DNA from: Candidatus Levyibacteriota bacterium
GTDB lineage: Bacteria; Patescibacteria; Microgenomatia; Levybacterales; UBA12049
Assembly: GCA_027334565.1 (NCBI GenBank)
Contig: DAHWUP010000001.1
Span: 62,001 to 126,000, forward strand
Length of the DNA: 64,000 nt
Direction: 5' to 3'
Of this stretch, positions 17,806-26,432 are shown piece after piece. Within the stretch, counting starts at the first letter, position 1, and every line of letters starts with the position of its first letter. Made by a program: the position numbers and the translations under genes. Below the pieces are notes generated by a model. It was given only the letters and a program-made list of their open reading frames with translations, was not told where the DNA came from and did not search any database.

Positions 17806-18354
17806 ATGTTATGTCCAAACTGCCGGAGCCTACTATCACCGGAAAGATTTCAATCCATTAACGTCCACGAATGCAAAATTTGCCGGGGCAGGTGGTTTGA
17901 GGGCAAAGAATTGATAAGAGCGATTGAGAATAAGGATGTGGATTTAAGATGGAAAAACTTTTCCCTGTTTGAGGAAAAGGATAAAAAATATCAAAAATCC
18001 GCAGGAGATAAGCTTTGCCCCGAAGACGCAATTAAAATGTTGCATCTTAAATATTTAAACTCGGGTGTTAATATCGACAAATGCGAGACGTGCGGGGGAA
18101 TCTGGCTTGACAAGAATGAATTCGAGGCGATATTGCAATATCTTGAACAACTTCTTGTCCTAGAAACCGCCCCGGACTACGCAAGAGACGCATGGAGTAA
18201 ATTTACCGAAATAGGCAGCGTGCACGATGGTATCATTTCGGAACTTAAAGACTTTTTGGTGGTGCTAAAGTTGTTCGAAATGAGAATAGTCGCGGAACAT
18301 CCGACGATGCAGACGGCTATAGAAAAAACCTTGGAATACAGTCCGTTTAATTAA
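17806..18354 (+). CDS. Double zf-TFIIB zinc-finger protein
   Basis: The 182-residue soluble protein has two TFIIB-type zinc ribbons: 'MLCPNCRSLLSPERF' with 'HECKICRGRWFEGKEL', and 'LCPEDAIKMLHLKY' with 'DKCETCGGIWLDKNEF'. The second ribbon lacks one of the first pair of cysteines (CPED in place of CPxC). The C-terminal 70 residues are helical and unrecognised. Such proteins are widespread and uncharacterised; nucleic-acid or protein binding is possible. Confidence 0.82.
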   Translation: MLCPNCRSLLSPERFQSINVHECKICRGRWFEGKELIRAIENKDVDLRWKNFSLFEEKDKKYQKSAGDKLCPEDAIKMLHLKYLNSGVNIDKCETCGGIWLDKNEFEAILQYLEQLLVLETAPDYARDAWSKFTEIGSVHDGIISELKDFLVVLKLFEMRIVAEHPTMQTAIEKTLEYSPFN

Positions 18355-18363
18355 AATAAAACT

Positions 18364-19458
18364 TCAAGCCTTTGAAGTCTCCAATTTTTGTTCCCTAGCG
18401 AACCTCTCGAATGCAAGTTTTATTAACCCTTCGATAAGTTTAGTGTAAGAAATTCCGCTTGCCTCCCAGAGCTTCGGATACATGCTGATTTTGGTAAACC
18501 CCGGTATCGTATTTATTTCGTTTACGACGATTTGCCCGTTATTTTTTAGAAAAAAGTCCACCCTTCCCATTCCCTCACATTGCAAAGTTTTATATGCTTT
18601 TATCGCCAGTTCTTGGACTTTTAAAGTTTCTTCGGCAGTCAGGGATGCGGGAATTTTAAGTAACGCTCCGTTCTCGTCCAGATATTTAGCTTTATATGAA
18701 TAAAACTCATGACTTTTTCCGACAACTATTTCACCGGGCAAGGATGCGACGGGTTTCTCATTTCCCAATACCGAACACTCAAGCTCTCTTCCTTTTATAT
18801 ACTCCTCAACCAGTACCTTATTATCATACCTGAATGCGTCCTTTACCGCTTTTTCATAATTTTTTTCCGATTTGATTTTGTAGATGCCCACAGATGATCC
18901 AAGATTTGCAGGTTTAACAAAGAAGGGAACGCCTAAATCTTTTTTTATTTCTTTAAATGTGGTTTTTGCCGTACGGTGTAAGACGATAAATCTGGCAACA
19001 GGTAGTCCGGCCTCTTTCAAAAGGCGTTTGGTAATTTCCTTGTCCATACCGATTGCGGACCCTAAAACCCCTGCCCCGACAAAAGGAACATTCATTAGCT
19101 TAAACATTCCCTGAATCGTTCCGTCCTCTCCATAGGGTCCATGCAAAACCGGAAAAACGACATCGATACGACCCAGGCTTTTTTTATTTGAAACATCAAT
19201 CAGCTGTCCCCGTTTTTCAAACGACACCAGAGATACTTGGTTTAACGGATTTAAAAATGTAGATTTTAAATTTCGGCGATTTGGCAACAATTTTGAATAA
19301 TCGCTCAGATACCATTTTCCGTCTTTTCCGATCCCGATAAGAATTACGTCATACTTGGTTTTGTCGATCGCCTGAAGCACGTTTTTGGCCGACTGAAGGG
19401 AAACTTCATGTTCCGCCGACCTTCCTCCGAAGACTATCCCTAACCTTAGTTTCTTCAC
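18364..19458 (-). CDS. ddl: D-alanine--D-alanine ligase
   Basis: Makes D-Ala-D-Ala for peptidoglycan. The 364-residue ATP-grasp enzyme shows 'VFGGRSAEHEVSLQSA', 'VFPVLHGPYGEDGTIQG', 'PFVGAGVLGSAIGMDKE', 'FVKPANLGSSVGI', 'VEEYIKGRELECSV' and 'VNEINTIPGFTKISMYPKLW'. The serine/tyrosine loop and the Mg ligands (E, N) are present. The start is GTG, with an extended -10 six bases upstream and no usable ribosome binding site. Confidence 0.96.
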   Translation of the reverse strand: MKKLRLGIVFGGRSAEHEVSLQSAKNVLQAIDKTKYDVILIGIGKDGKWYLSDYSKLLPNRRNLKSTFLNPLNQVSLVSFEKRGQLIDVSNKKSLGRIDVVFPVLHGPYGEDGTIQGMFKLMNVPFVGAGVLGSAIGMDKEITKRLLKEAGLPVARFIVLHRTAKTTFKEIKKDLGVPFFVKPANLGSSVGIYKIKSEKNYEKAVKDAFRYDNKVLVEEYIKGRELECSVLGNEKPVASLPGEIVVGKSHEFYSYKAKYLDENGALLKIPASLTAEETLKVQELAIKAYKTLQCEGMGRVDFFLKNNGQIVVNEINTIPGFTKISMYPKLWEASGISYTKLIEGLIKLAFERFAREQKLETSKA

Positions 19459-19464
19459 TCCCGG

Positions 19465-19473
19465 ATTATATCA
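19465..19473 (-). promoter_or_regulatory. Extended -10 promoter, ddl
   Basis: TGA-TATAAT on the minus strand, six bases, then the GTG start at 19458. This predicts a leaderless mRNA beginning with GTG. Confidence 0.65.
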
Positions 19474-19556
19474 CGCATTTTGTGAAATTATGATTTTCTT
19501 GAAAGAAGGATGGTCATGTGTAATAATAAAACCCTAAAGAGGTTACGGTAAAAATT

Positions 19557-20258
19557 ATGAAGCGGTTTTTTAGTTTTTTCCTTGCAATTTCACTTTTTTT
19601 CGTTGCGGTTCCGTTGGCTTACGGGGAAAGTGCCGGTCCGGTCGAACCATATGAATTTATGGCAACATCCGGACCGAAAACAGGAACGATAACTTTAACC
19701 TGGAAAGATACCGGTGGGAACGTAAATTATTATAACCTCCTGTACGGGACATCGGAAGATAAACTAACTAACGGCGTTATCCGCATCAAAAGACTCCCCG
19801 ACCAACCGAATACTTTCACGGTTTCCCTGCTTTCACCCGGACAAACGTACTTTTTTCAATTGATCGCCGTACAAAATGGCGGAGCGATCGTGGAATCGGG
19901 CCCGGTTGGGGCGCGTGCCGCAAGCACAAATCTGTCGAATACGACCGTCTCCTATTTTTCCCAAAGCAATAATTACGAAATGCCTTATCTTTTTTCCCTG
20001 TCATACGGCAACATCCCCGGTACAATCAAAGTAAATTGGTTTTCAAACGACTCGGCCAACGAATACGACGTGGTTTACGGCACATTGCCGGAAACCTACC
20101 AATACGGGGTATTGAATTTGCCTTTCCGTCAAAATCTTGCAAACAGTTTTACGATCGGTGCGCTCACACCAGGTACTACTTATTATGTTGCCCTGGTTGC
20201 AAAAAAAGACGGCGCGTTGGTATTATGGTCTTCACCGCTTGCAATTACCGCACAATAA
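19557..20258 (+). CDS. Secreted fibronectin type III-like protein
   Basis: The 233-residue protein has a signal peptide ('FFSFFLAISLFFVAVPLAYG') and two tandem domains of about 95 residues. Each has the FnIII pattern ending 'LSPGQTYFFQLIAVQNGG' or 'LTPGTTYYVALVAKKDG'. There is no membrane anchor or sorting signal, so it is secreted or loosely bound. A promoter (TTGAAA, 16 bases, TAATAA) lies at 19499-19526. A binding or structural role on the surface is likely. Confidence 0.8.
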   Translation: MKRFFSFFLAISLFFVAVPLAYGESAGPVEPYEFMATSGPKTGTITLTWKDTGGNVNYYNLLYGTSEDKLTNGVIRIKRLPDQPNTFTVSLLSPGQTYFFQLIAVQNGGAIVESGPVGARAASTNLSNTTVSYFSQSNNYEMPYLFSLSYGNIPGTIKVNWFSNDSANEYDVVYGTLPETYQYGVLNLPFRQNLANSFTIGALTPGTTYYVALVAKKDGALVLWSSPLAITAQ

Positions 20259-20352
20259 TTCCGGTTACCGAAATTATATATTTAAAAAGTTGCGAATCGA
20301 CCAATTAAAAATTCAATTTTCCAAATAGCCGCAAAAGAATATTTGTTGATAA

Positions 20353-21288
20353 TTAAAACGGTTTAAACGAGGACTGATTTAGATAATTAAGCAGCACCTG
20401 ACCGACCCTATATCCCGGTCTTAAACGGTATAGGAAATATCTATTTTGTTGACTTTGTTCTATCCCGGGAACGGTCGACACCGCGGTCGTAAATCCGGCA
20501 TCCTTTACGATATTTATCGCCTGCAAATCGAATGTTCCGTCGGGATAAGCAAAAGAAACCACCTTGATGTGAAATTCGTTCTCAAGCATTGCCTTGCTTT
20601 CATCAACCTCATATTTAACGACGGGGTATAATTTCCCTTTCAGCGAAATGTGGTGTACCGTATGCGCACCAACATCGACCAAACCGCTATTTACAACCTC
20701 CCGAAGTTCCTGCTTGGTCATAAAGTCCGATCCGCCCAAAAAACCGGGAATAATATATGCAGTTGCTTTTATATGATATTTTTTTAAGACGGGTAATACA
20801 TTTGTGTAAAAATCCCAGTGTCCGTCGTCAAAAGAAAGCACTATCGGCTTTTTTGGAAGCGGCATTTTATCGTCCAAAATTTCGCCTAATTCTTTGGAAG
20901 TGATAAAAGTATAGCCGGCACCGGAAAGAGTTTTAACCTGTTGTTCAAAAGTGTACGGATTGATATCCAAGGCCTGCCTGATCGTATCTTTTTTATTCTG
21001 TACATATTCAACATAGTGGTACATTAATACGGGGACCCGGACCGATGCCGTTTTGTTTAAGAATGTTTCTTTTTCCATTTCTGCCTTTACATCGGGGGGG
21101 ATTTTTTTCATCTCGCTTTTGGGCGTTTCGATAACCGGACGCATTTGCCAAGAAATTACGCGCTGGGCAACGATCACAACGATAAGAATAACCAGCAAAG
21201 ATAAAATGCCGAATACCAATGCCGGTTTATTGATCACGGACTGTTCCTTTTTTAGATTTTTTTTACTAACCTTTTTTACATTATTCAA
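20353..21288 (-). CDS. Membrane-anchored polysaccharide deacetylase
   Basis: NodB-fold carbohydrate esterase (CE4), likely acting on peptidoglycan or another N-acetylated glycan outside the cell. The 311-residue protein has an N-terminal membrane helix (about 28-46) and 'VPVLMYHYVEY'. Next come motif 1 'VLSFDDGHWDFYTNVLPVL', motif 2 'VDVGAHTVHHISL' with the HxxxH metal ligands, and motif 3 'VSFAYPDGTFD'. The start is TTG, ten bases after a strong AGGAGG. It is a single-gene unit. Confidence 0.92.
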   Translation of the reverse strand: MNNVKKVSKKNLKKEQSVINKPALVFGILSLLVILIVVIVAQRVISWQMRPVIETPKSEMKKIPPDVKAEMEKETFLNKTASVRVPVLMYHYVEYVQNKKDTIRQALDINPYTFEQQVKTLSGAGYTFITSKELGEILDDKMPLPKKPIVLSFDDGHWDFYTNVLPVLKKYHIKATAYIIPGFLGGSDFMTKQELREVVNSGLVDVGAHTVHHISLKGKLYPVVKYEVDESKAMLENEFHIKVVSFAYPDGTFDLQAINIVKDAGFTTAVSTVPGIEQSQQNRYFLYRLRPGYRVGQVLLNYLNQSSFKPF

Positions 21289-21374
21289 CCGTTTAAAACC
21301 TCCTGCTTAATGTTTTAGACCACCAAATTTTTCAAACTAATGCCACTTAAACGCCAAGAACTTTTAAAAATCTA

Positions 21375-21785
21375 TTAACCTGCATCGTCAAGACTTTTTT
21401 TATGTGCTTTCATAAGGCAAAAGTTCATCACCACATTCAATCCATGTGATTTGGCAAAATTTTCCGCCTCGGAATTTGTAATACCCTCTTGCATCCAAAT
21501 AGTTTTTGCATCTCCCCGCTCTATGGCCTCTTTTACATGAGGCAACACTTCTTCGCTCTTTCGAAATATGTCAACCACGTCAATTTTTATATCTTTGGGA
21601 ACCGAAAGCAGGCTTGGAAATGCTTCTTCGCCCAAGGTTTCGGTTATGTTGGGATTAATCGGAATTATTTTATATCCTTGAGATTTAAGATAAGAACCGA
21701 CTTGGTAGCTATAACGATCCTGTTTATCGGACAAACCCACAATAGCTATCGTTTTGATACCGGCAAAGAAATTCCGGGGAAACAT
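21375..21785 (-). CDS. CoA-binding domain protein (YccU-like)
   Basis: The 136-residue Rossmann-fold protein matches the CoA_binding_2/YccU family: 'IKTIAIVGLSDKQDRYSYQVG', 'LKSQGYKIIPINPN', 'IDVVDIFRKSEEVLP', 'TIWMQEGITNSEAENFAKSHG' and 'VVMNFCLMKAHK'. The family binds CoA or related nucleotides; its physiological role is unknown. It is the last core gene before the accessory island and has its own extended -10 promoter. Confidence 0.88.
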   Translation of the reverse strand: MFPRNFFAGIKTIAIVGLSDKQDRYSYQVGSYLKSQGYKIIPINPNITETLGEEAFPSLLSVPKDIKIDVVDIFRKSEEVLPHVKEAIERGDAKTIWMQEGITNSEAENFAKSHGLNVVMNFCLMKAHKKSLDDAG

Positions 21786-21791
21786 ATAGCG

Positions 21792-21800
21792 AGTATAACA
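21792..21800 (-). promoter_or_regulatory. Extended -10 promoter, CoA-binding gene
   Basis: TGT-TATACT on the minus strand, six bases, ATG at 21785. This predicts a leaderless transcript. Confidence 0.6.
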
Positions 21801-21845
21801 GTCCTTTAAATGAAGATAAAGTGCTGTTTCAAACTGTTATAGATG

Positions 21846-21856
21846 GCTGCCGAGCA
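21846..21856. repeat. Partial copy of the tRNA-Gln 3' end (possible att site)
   Basis: The 11 bases GCTGCCGAGCA are identical to 27930-27940, the 3' terminus of the tRNA-Gln gene and the base after it. The two copies are in direct orientation and bound the AT-rich block between them. The geometry fits insertion at a tRNA 3' end. Eleven bases is short, and no integrase is present. Confidence 0.45.
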
Positions 21857-21916
21857 ATGTGGTCTAAAAATCATCTTCTCTACGCTCCGGGGTTCGAAAT
21901 GTTTTACTACCATATC

Positions 21917-21940
21917 GCAGAATATTTGCGAATATTCTGC
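21917..21940. repeat. Perfect inverted repeat
   Basis: GCAGAATATT and its exact reverse complement, separated by TGCG. There is no T tract. It lies between the CoA-binding gene and the first island gene; it may be a protein-binding palindrome or an RNA hairpin. Confidence 0.5.
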
Positions 21941-21987
21941 ATGAATTTTGCACTCAATTAGAATATTTTTATCAAGGAGGCAAAATT

Positions 21988-22028
21988 CAGCTGAGCGGGT
22001 TAGTCTAGACCAGTTTAGTCATTATAGC
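21988..22028 (-). repeat. Island repeat copy R1
   Basis: About 41 bases that match copy R2 (23143-23183) at all but about five positions. On the minus strand it reads TATAATGAC, then a GGTCTAGAC palindrome, then CCCGCTCAGCTG. It lies directly after the stop codon of the 22036-22581 gene. Confidence 0.6.
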
Positions 22029-22035
22029 TTAAATC

Positions 22036-22581
22036 TTATTTTCTAGAAAAGAAACGGTTTGTGGAATAAATTGTATTTGCATCATCCTGTTTATTGCTAA
22101 CGAGATAAAAGTCAGTAAAAGTTAATTCTTTGAAACTAGAAAGTTCATTAATAACCGCTTGTTGATTTTCTTTCGGTACAAACCACACGACTTTTGTGTA
22201 TGGTGTTGCAACTGTGCTATTACCAGCTCTTTCTCGTACAAATTCTACAAGCTTTTTTGTCTGTTCCAATCCGAATTCAACTGCGATATGTTGTGCTCCA
22301 GGCATCGTTACTTCGTCTTTCACGAAAATCTTCTTAGCTTGTAATTTAACGGGAAGGAAAGGTTTTAAATCGTGTAAAAGGTCAAGTTGACTTTGAACAT
22401 CGCTTATTAAAGCATCATGAATGAATGTAAGTGTAAGGTGCCTGAAAACGTCATATCCAGAAATAGGATTTGGTTTCTTACTATATTTTTTTTCTAAGTT
22501 ATCAAAAAATTCTTCCTGTTCTTTGGAGAGACGACCAAATATTCCTAATGCTTTTATCGTGTTTGATGATAATTCAAGCAT
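22036..22581 (-). CDS. 2H phosphoesterase-like protein (2'-5' RNA ligase superfamily), degenerate
   Basis: The 181-residue protein fits the 2H fold with the first catalytic motif 'FRHLTLTFI' (HxT). At the place of the second motif, where families read PHxTL, it has 'TPYTKVVWF', so the second histidine appears replaced by tyrosine. Normal 2H enzymes need both. It may be a binding protein or have lost activity. It is AT-rich compared with core genes and lies in the tRNA-Gln island. A TGG-TATAAT box lies 11 bases upstream of the ATG. Confidence 0.6.
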   Translation of the reverse strand: MLELSSNTIKALGIFGRLSKEQEEFFDNLEKKYSKKPNPISGYDVFRHLTLTFIHDALISDVQSQLDLLHDLKPFLPVKLQAKKIFVKDEVTMPGAQHIAVEFGLEQTKKLVEFVRERAGNSTVATPYTKVVWFVPKENQQAVINELSSFKELTFTDFYLVSNKQDDANTIYSTNRFFSRK

Positions 22582-22592
22582 ATATTTCTTTG

Positions 22593-22601
22593 ATTATACC
22601 A
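22593..22601 (-). promoter_or_regulatory. Extended -10 promoter, island 2H-like gene
   Basis: TGG-TATAAT on the minus strand, 11 bases before the ATG at 22581. The predicted leader is only about five bases. Confidence 0.5.
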
Positions 22602-22619
22602 GCAATTAAGGACAGAAGT

Positions 22620-22758
22620 CGGTCTGGAACCAGATTGTTATAAGTGCACTTTTTGACTACCTTTTAACCAAAGTTAAACCCTTAGGACATAAAATTTATA
22701 ATAATTTTGAACTTGAGGGTGACGAATCGGAGCTTTAGGGTTATAGTCCTTGTTTGCT
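22620..22758 (-). repeat. Island repeat copy R3
   Basis: About 139 bases with two ends conserved against copy R4 (27074-27220). The left end reads GGTCTGGAACCAGATTGT then ATAAGTGCACTTTTT. The right end reads GCTTTAGGGTTATAGTCC. The middle is diverged. It contains a TCTGG-AA-CCAGA palindrome and sits between two minus-strand genes. Confidence 0.65.
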
Positions 22759-22825
22759 GCCTATATTATACGAAATTGGAACCTATTTTACTAAACTTTA
22801 AAACCAGTTTTAAGAATTAAGTAAT

Positions 22826-23086
22826 TCAGAACTCTCCTAGTTGTACTTGTTTATCTGTCTGCCTATTTTTTAAATACCTTTTGAATAAAATTATCGAAAT
22901 CCACCCTAACCATAATGCTTTCCATCTCCATTGTGATTGCTCTAGCTCGTCTAAGCCAGCCTTATTTGACTCTTTCCTGATATACCAATAAGGATATATG
23001 TTCGAGAAAAAAGAAAGCACACCAATTGCTACAACTATCAGAACCATAAAAATAAATAGTTGATCAAGACTACTTGTGTCTAACAT
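22826..23086 (-). CDS. Small two-helix membrane protein
   Basis: The 86-residue protein has a first transmembrane helix (about 8-30) and a second hydrophobic segment (about 55-70, 'WKALWLGWISIILF') with a charged middle and tail. I recognise no family. It lies in the accessory island between repeat copies R3 and R2. The predicted protein is plausible, but evidence for expression is limited to context. Confidence 0.5.
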   Translation of the reverse strand: MLDTSSLDQLFIFMVLIVVAIGVLSFFSNIYPYWYIRKESNKAGLDELEQSQWRWKALWLGWISIILFKRYLKNRQTDKQVQLGEF

Positions 23087-23142
23087 ATATTCAGCTTCTC
23101 AAAAGCAAACGGAGAAATCAAGAGGACCGTATCAAAAAGTAT

Positions 23143-23183
23143 CAGCTGAGCAGGTTGGTCAAGACCTGTTTAGTCATTATAAC
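23143..23183 (-). repeat. Island repeat copy R2
   Basis: Near-identical to R1 (21988-22028). On the minus strand it carries TATAATGAC followed by AAACAGGTC-TT-GACC, an inverted repeat, and GCTCAGCTG. Its outer side (23184-23203) resembles 27848-27867. It may supply a promoter for the 22826-23086 gene. Confidence 0.6.
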
Positions 23184-23289
23184 TGATTGTATCACTTGAG
23201 GCTAAATGAGACAAATGAGACAGTATAAAAAGGGGTCTAAAGTGATGATGAGGTTTGTCATAATGACACGGTGTAATCTTATTCCTTCG

Positions 23290-23298
23290 TGGTATAAT
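23290..23298 (+). promoter_or_regulatory. Extended -10 promoter, island NUDIX-like gene
   Basis: TGG-TATAAT whose last two bases overlap the first ATG (23297). The in-frame GTG at 23306 lies seven bases after the box and would be the leaderless start, so the ATG is probably not used. Confidence 0.55.
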
Positions 23299-23758
23299 GT
23301 ATGGAGTGCATAAAACTTTATATGCGAGCGGATTTTTATTCCATATACCATCCCAACAGATTCTCTTGCAACAAAAACAATCTATTTCTCCAGTAACAAC
23401 TACATCTTGGGTTTTGTTTGAAAAGCAATATAGTAAAGATAAAAAACCTGAAGATGTGTTTAAAGGTGTTTTGTCAAAGATTTTGAATCTTGATGTAAAC
23501 AGCTTAAATAAAATTTATTCATATAACATAAATCCTGCTAAAATTTATTCATTATTTTACGCAACTATAGATGAATTAAAAGAATTTGCTCCATCTCAGG
23601 GTTACATATTCCGATGGTTCTCCTTTAAGGAAGTTTTAAAGATTAGGGCCAATGAGCAAACTAAACATGACATAGTTGTCGGACAAAGAGTTATTGATGC
23701 TTTAGAAAGAGATAATGACGCTAACTTACAAAAACGAATCGAAGAAGCCATAGTATAA
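23297..23758 (+). CDS. NUDIX-fold protein with degenerate catalytic box
   Basis: The 153-residue protein follows the NUDIX pattern: 'YASGFLFHIPSQQILLQQKQ', 'SWVLFEKQY', then 'FRWFSFKEVLKI'. The catalytic box, normally GX5EX7REUXEEXGU, reads 'KKPEDVFKGVLSKILNLDV', so the metal-binding glutamates are missing. It may bind rather than hydrolyse nucleotides. The true start may be GTG 23306 (150 residues), because the -10 box overlaps the ATG. It is AT-rich and lies in the island. Confidence 0.65.
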   Translation: MYGVHKTLYASGFLFHIPSQQILLQQKQSISPVTTTSWVLFEKQYSKDKKPEDVFKGVLSKILNLDVNSLNKIYSYNINPAKIYSLFYATIDELKEFAPSQGYIFRWFSFKEVLKIRANEQTKHDIVVGQRVIDALERDNDANLQKRIEEAIV

Positions 23759-23765
23759 TAGACCA

Positions 23766-24974
23766 TCAACCATTTGAGATAGTTTCCTCTAACATTTTAT
23801 TAAAACTAAAAAATTGACTTTCCGACGTAAACTTTTCCTTAACCGTTTTTATGCCTCCTCTAATAAATTTCCCTCTTACAGTTGAATTATTAATTAGTAT
23901 CTCTATTTTTTGAGCAAGTATACTCGGATCATCGGGCAGAATTAGATAACCATTATACGAATCGCTAATAATTTCTGGTATTCCGCCAACTTTTGTCCCT
24001 ATAACAGGCAAGCCACAGCTCATAGCCTCGATAAATACTTGACCAAATGTTTCATTTTCGGATGGAAGAACAAAAACATCAGACGCTCTATAAACATCAG
24101 CCATTTCATGCAATTTAAATGTATGCAAGATGGTATTTCTCTCGACGTTATTAAGCTTTATATATCCTTGAAGCATTTCGTAGGCGATTTGAAATTCGTT
24201 CTTAAGGCTTTCGGGAGGTTTTCCAATGGCAATAAGAAGTTTTAAATTGGGATATCTTGTTGTTAGCTTAGAAAAAGCCCGAATTAAATTTATTAATCCC
24301 TTTTCTCTTAGAATATCTTTTTTACCTCTAATAATTCTTGTCGCAGTCAAAACAATTTTATTCTTATCAGTTAGACTATATAAATTTTTATAGTTTTTTG
24401 AAACGTTTAAATTAGTATTAAACTCCTTTGTATTTACTCCCAAATAATGCGTTGTCAGCGAATTTATGTCCGTACCTTTTTGAAAACAATCTCCAGCCAC
24501 GCTTGTACTTACACAACTAATCCTGTCCCATTTAAGCTGATTAATTAGCTCTGTTTGGAGTTGGGTTGTTGCAAAAGAATGGAGCTGTAATATTAAAGGA
24601 ATTTTTTGATACATGGCGACCATATTTAACAACAAACTGAAAGCAGGCGGAAGATCTGTATGAAAATTTTCCGCACAGATAATATTAATATTATCTGAAT
24701 TAATTATCACGGTTACTGCCTTAGAGAAAGCTTCTGCTTTTTTTGAAATTTCCTTACTGGATAACGAGTTACTTCTGGATAAAAACAAAGTATTACTAAA
24801 ATAAATTATTACATTTCCGTATTGTTCCGAATAATCATTCTTTTCTGTAGGAAGCATTAAGTAAAGTTTGGACTTTGTAAAATTCTTATAATATTCAATA
24901 AGATTAGTGATATACCTTTCTATTCCGCCAATACTTTCAAACGGTGAATTCCTACTGATAAATAATATGTTCAT
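23766..24974 (-). CDS. Glycosyltransferase family 4 (GT-B)
   Basis: The 402-residue protein has an N-terminal GT4 domain ('SIGGIERYITNLIEYY') and a C-terminal GT1 domain with 'VLTATRIIRGKKDILREKG', 'DVFVLPSENETFGQVFIEAMSCG' and 'PVIGTKVGGIPEII'. It transfers a sugar from a nucleotide donor; acceptor unknown. The gene is strikingly AT-rich compared with the glycan genes at 44-53 kb, which suggests horizontal gain. It begins 5 bp after the helicase stop codon, so it may be read from the same transcript. Confidence 0.88.
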   Translation of the reverse strand: MNILFISRNSPFESIGGIERYITNLIEYYKNFTKSKLYLMLPTEKNDYSEQYGNVIIYFSNTLFLSRSNSLSSKEISKKAEAFSKAVTVIINSDNINIICAENFHTDLPPAFSLLLNMVAMYQKIPLILQLHSFATTQLQTELINQLKWDRISCVSTSVAGDCFQKGTDINSLTTHYLGVNTKEFNTNLNVSKNYKNLYSLTDKNKIVLTATRIIRGKKDILREKGLINLIRAFSKLTTRYPNLKLLIAIGKPPESLKNEFQIAYEMLQGYIKLNNVERNTILHTFKLHEMADVYRASDVFVLPSENETFGQVFIEAMSCGLPVIGTKVGGIPEIISDSYNGYLILPDDPSILAQKIEILINNSTVRGKFIRGGIKTVKEKFTSESQFFSFNKMLEETISNG

Positions 24975-24979
24975 ATGCT

Positions 24980-26170
24980 TTAATCAACAAATGTCAATGC
25001 TTTTCCTGTTTTGCCCGCTCTTCCTGTTCTTCCGATTCTATGGATATAGTCATCGTATGATTCCGGCGCGTCGTAGTTAATAACATGAGTAACGTTATCT
25101 ATATCCAAACCCCTTGATGCGACATCGGTTGCAACAAGTATCTGTATCTCGTTATTTTTAAACTGCTGCAGCGCTTTTTGTCTCTGGTTTTGACTTTTAT
25201 TTCCATGAATTGCTGCCGCCTTAAAGCCCCGGTAAATAAGTTCATTTGCCAATTTTTGCGCTCCCCATTTAGTTCGTCCAAAAATTAATACTTTTTCAAA
25301 ACCGGGCTCGGTTAGCAAGTCATGAAGAGCGTCAATTTTTGATTCTCCGTTAACAAGTTTAATTATGTTCTGGTCGACGCTGCTTGCCGTCTCCTGTTGT
25401 TTTACCGAAATCGTTACAGGATTTATAACAAACTGTTTCAGAATTTCTTCGGTTTTATTATTTACAGTAGCCGAGAAAAATAACGATTGCCTTTTAATAG
25501 GCAGCAGGGAGATAAGATATTTAATGTCATGTATAAAGCCTATATCAACCATTTTATCCACTTCGTCCAGAACAACGTTTTGAAACTGGGAAAGATTCAA
25601 CTCTCTCCTGTTTACCAAATCTTTTAATCTTCCCGGCGTACCTATAATAAAATGCGGTTTATGTCTTAGGGCATATGTCTGTTGTTTTATATTAACTCCG
25701 CCAACAAGGGCCACTGCCTCCAGATCCGTTCCTTTTGCAAAGATTCGATATTCTTCTTTTATCTGTATCGCAAGCTCACGGGTCGGAACAACAATTAACA
25801 CCCGCTGGTTTCTGTCAAGAAAGGATTTGTTGATTAGGGTTATCAAAAAAGCAGCGGTCTTGCCGGTTCCGGTATTTGCGATACCAATAACATCACGGCC
25901 CGATAAAATCTCCGGAATCGATTTTTCTTGAATTTCGGTAGGCGCTTTGTAACCGTGTTCGGCAATGTTTCTTTTTAGCTTATCGATTATTTTAAAATCG
26001 TCGAATTTTAAGCCCAGAACAAATTCCCCACCAAGCACCATTCCACTGGCACTTTTTATAAACATCTTCGGATCAAGCTTTTTTATGCTTCTCCTAAAAC
26101 GGTTACCTGCCGTACGACCACGGTAAGAAGAACCCTGCCGGTTGTTGTTTGTCCTCATGTAATTGTGCAT
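24980..26170 (-). CDS. DEAD-box RNA helicase
   Basis: ATP-dependent RNA helicase of 396 residues. An N-terminal Arg/Asn/Gly-rich RNA-binding extension (about 1-35) is followed by the Q motif 'YKAPTEIQEKSIP', motif I 'IANTGTGKTAAF', 'PTRELAIQI', motif II as DEVD ('VLDEVDKM') in place of DEAD, motif III 'FSATVN', 'DVASRGLDI' and motif VI 'HRIGRTGRAGK'. There is no long C-terminal domain. The start follows an AAGGAGAT site inside the end of the RRM gene, so translation is coupled. The pairing with an RRM protein and the long leader suggest cold or RNA-structure response. Confidence 0.93.
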   Translation of the reverse strand: MHNYMRTNNNRQGSSYRGRTAGNRFRRSIKKLDPKMFIKSASGMVLGGEFVLGLKFDDFKIIDKLKRNIAEHGYKAPTEIQEKSIPEILSGRDVIGIANTGTGKTAAFLITLINKSFLDRNQRVLIVVPTRELAIQIKEEYRIFAKGTDLEAVALVGGVNIKQQTYALRHKPHFIIGTPGRLKDLVNRRELNLSQFQNVVLDEVDKMVDIGFIHDIKYLISLLPIKRQSLFFSATVNNKTEEILKQFVINPVTISVKQQETASSVDQNIIKLVNGESKIDALHDLLTEPGFEKVLIFGRTKWGAQKLANELIYRGFKAAAIHGNKSQNQRQKALQQFKNNEIQILVATDVASRGLDIDNVTHVINYDAPESYDDYIHRIGRTGRAGKTGKALTFVD

Positions 26171-26171
26171 T

Positions 26172-26432
26172 TTATCTCCTTTCTTGTGGTCTTGCTTCTT
26201 TAACGGAAATTGATCTGTTATTTAAGCGTGAACCATTTAATTTGTTCATGGCCTGTCTTGCCATTTCTGGTGTTTCCATTTCAACAAATCCAAATCCTTT
26301 TCCCTGACCTGTATATCTGTCAGTAATGACCTTAGCCGATAAAACATTCCCCATTGCTGAAAAATGTTCTTTTAGCTGTTCGTCTGTAGTCGAGTAATCT
26401 AAGCTTCCTATAAATAATTTATTGTTGTTCAT
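26172..26432 (-). CDS. RRM-type RNA-binding protein
   Basis: Single RNA-recognition motif of 86 residues: RNP2 'KLFIGSLDY', RNP1 'GKGFGFVEM', then 'RQAMNKLNGSRLNNRSISVKEA'. It resembles the small bacterial/cyanobacterial Rbp proteins, several of which respond to cold. It is the first gene of the RRM-helicase unit and is preceded by a leader of about 164 bases with a strong AGGAGG site that can be sequestered. Confidence 0.93.
   Translation of the reverse strand: MNNNKLFIGSLDYSTTDEQLKEHFSAMGNVLSAKVITDRYTGQGKGFGFVEMETPEMARQAMNKLNGSRLNNRSISVKEARPQERR

Noticed and set aside
21870..21900. A GGGGTTCGAA string beside the tRNA-Gln end copy suggested a decayed tRNA gene.
   Set aside because: No acceptor, anticodon or T-stem pairing can be formed around it; only the 11-base end match is kept as evidence.
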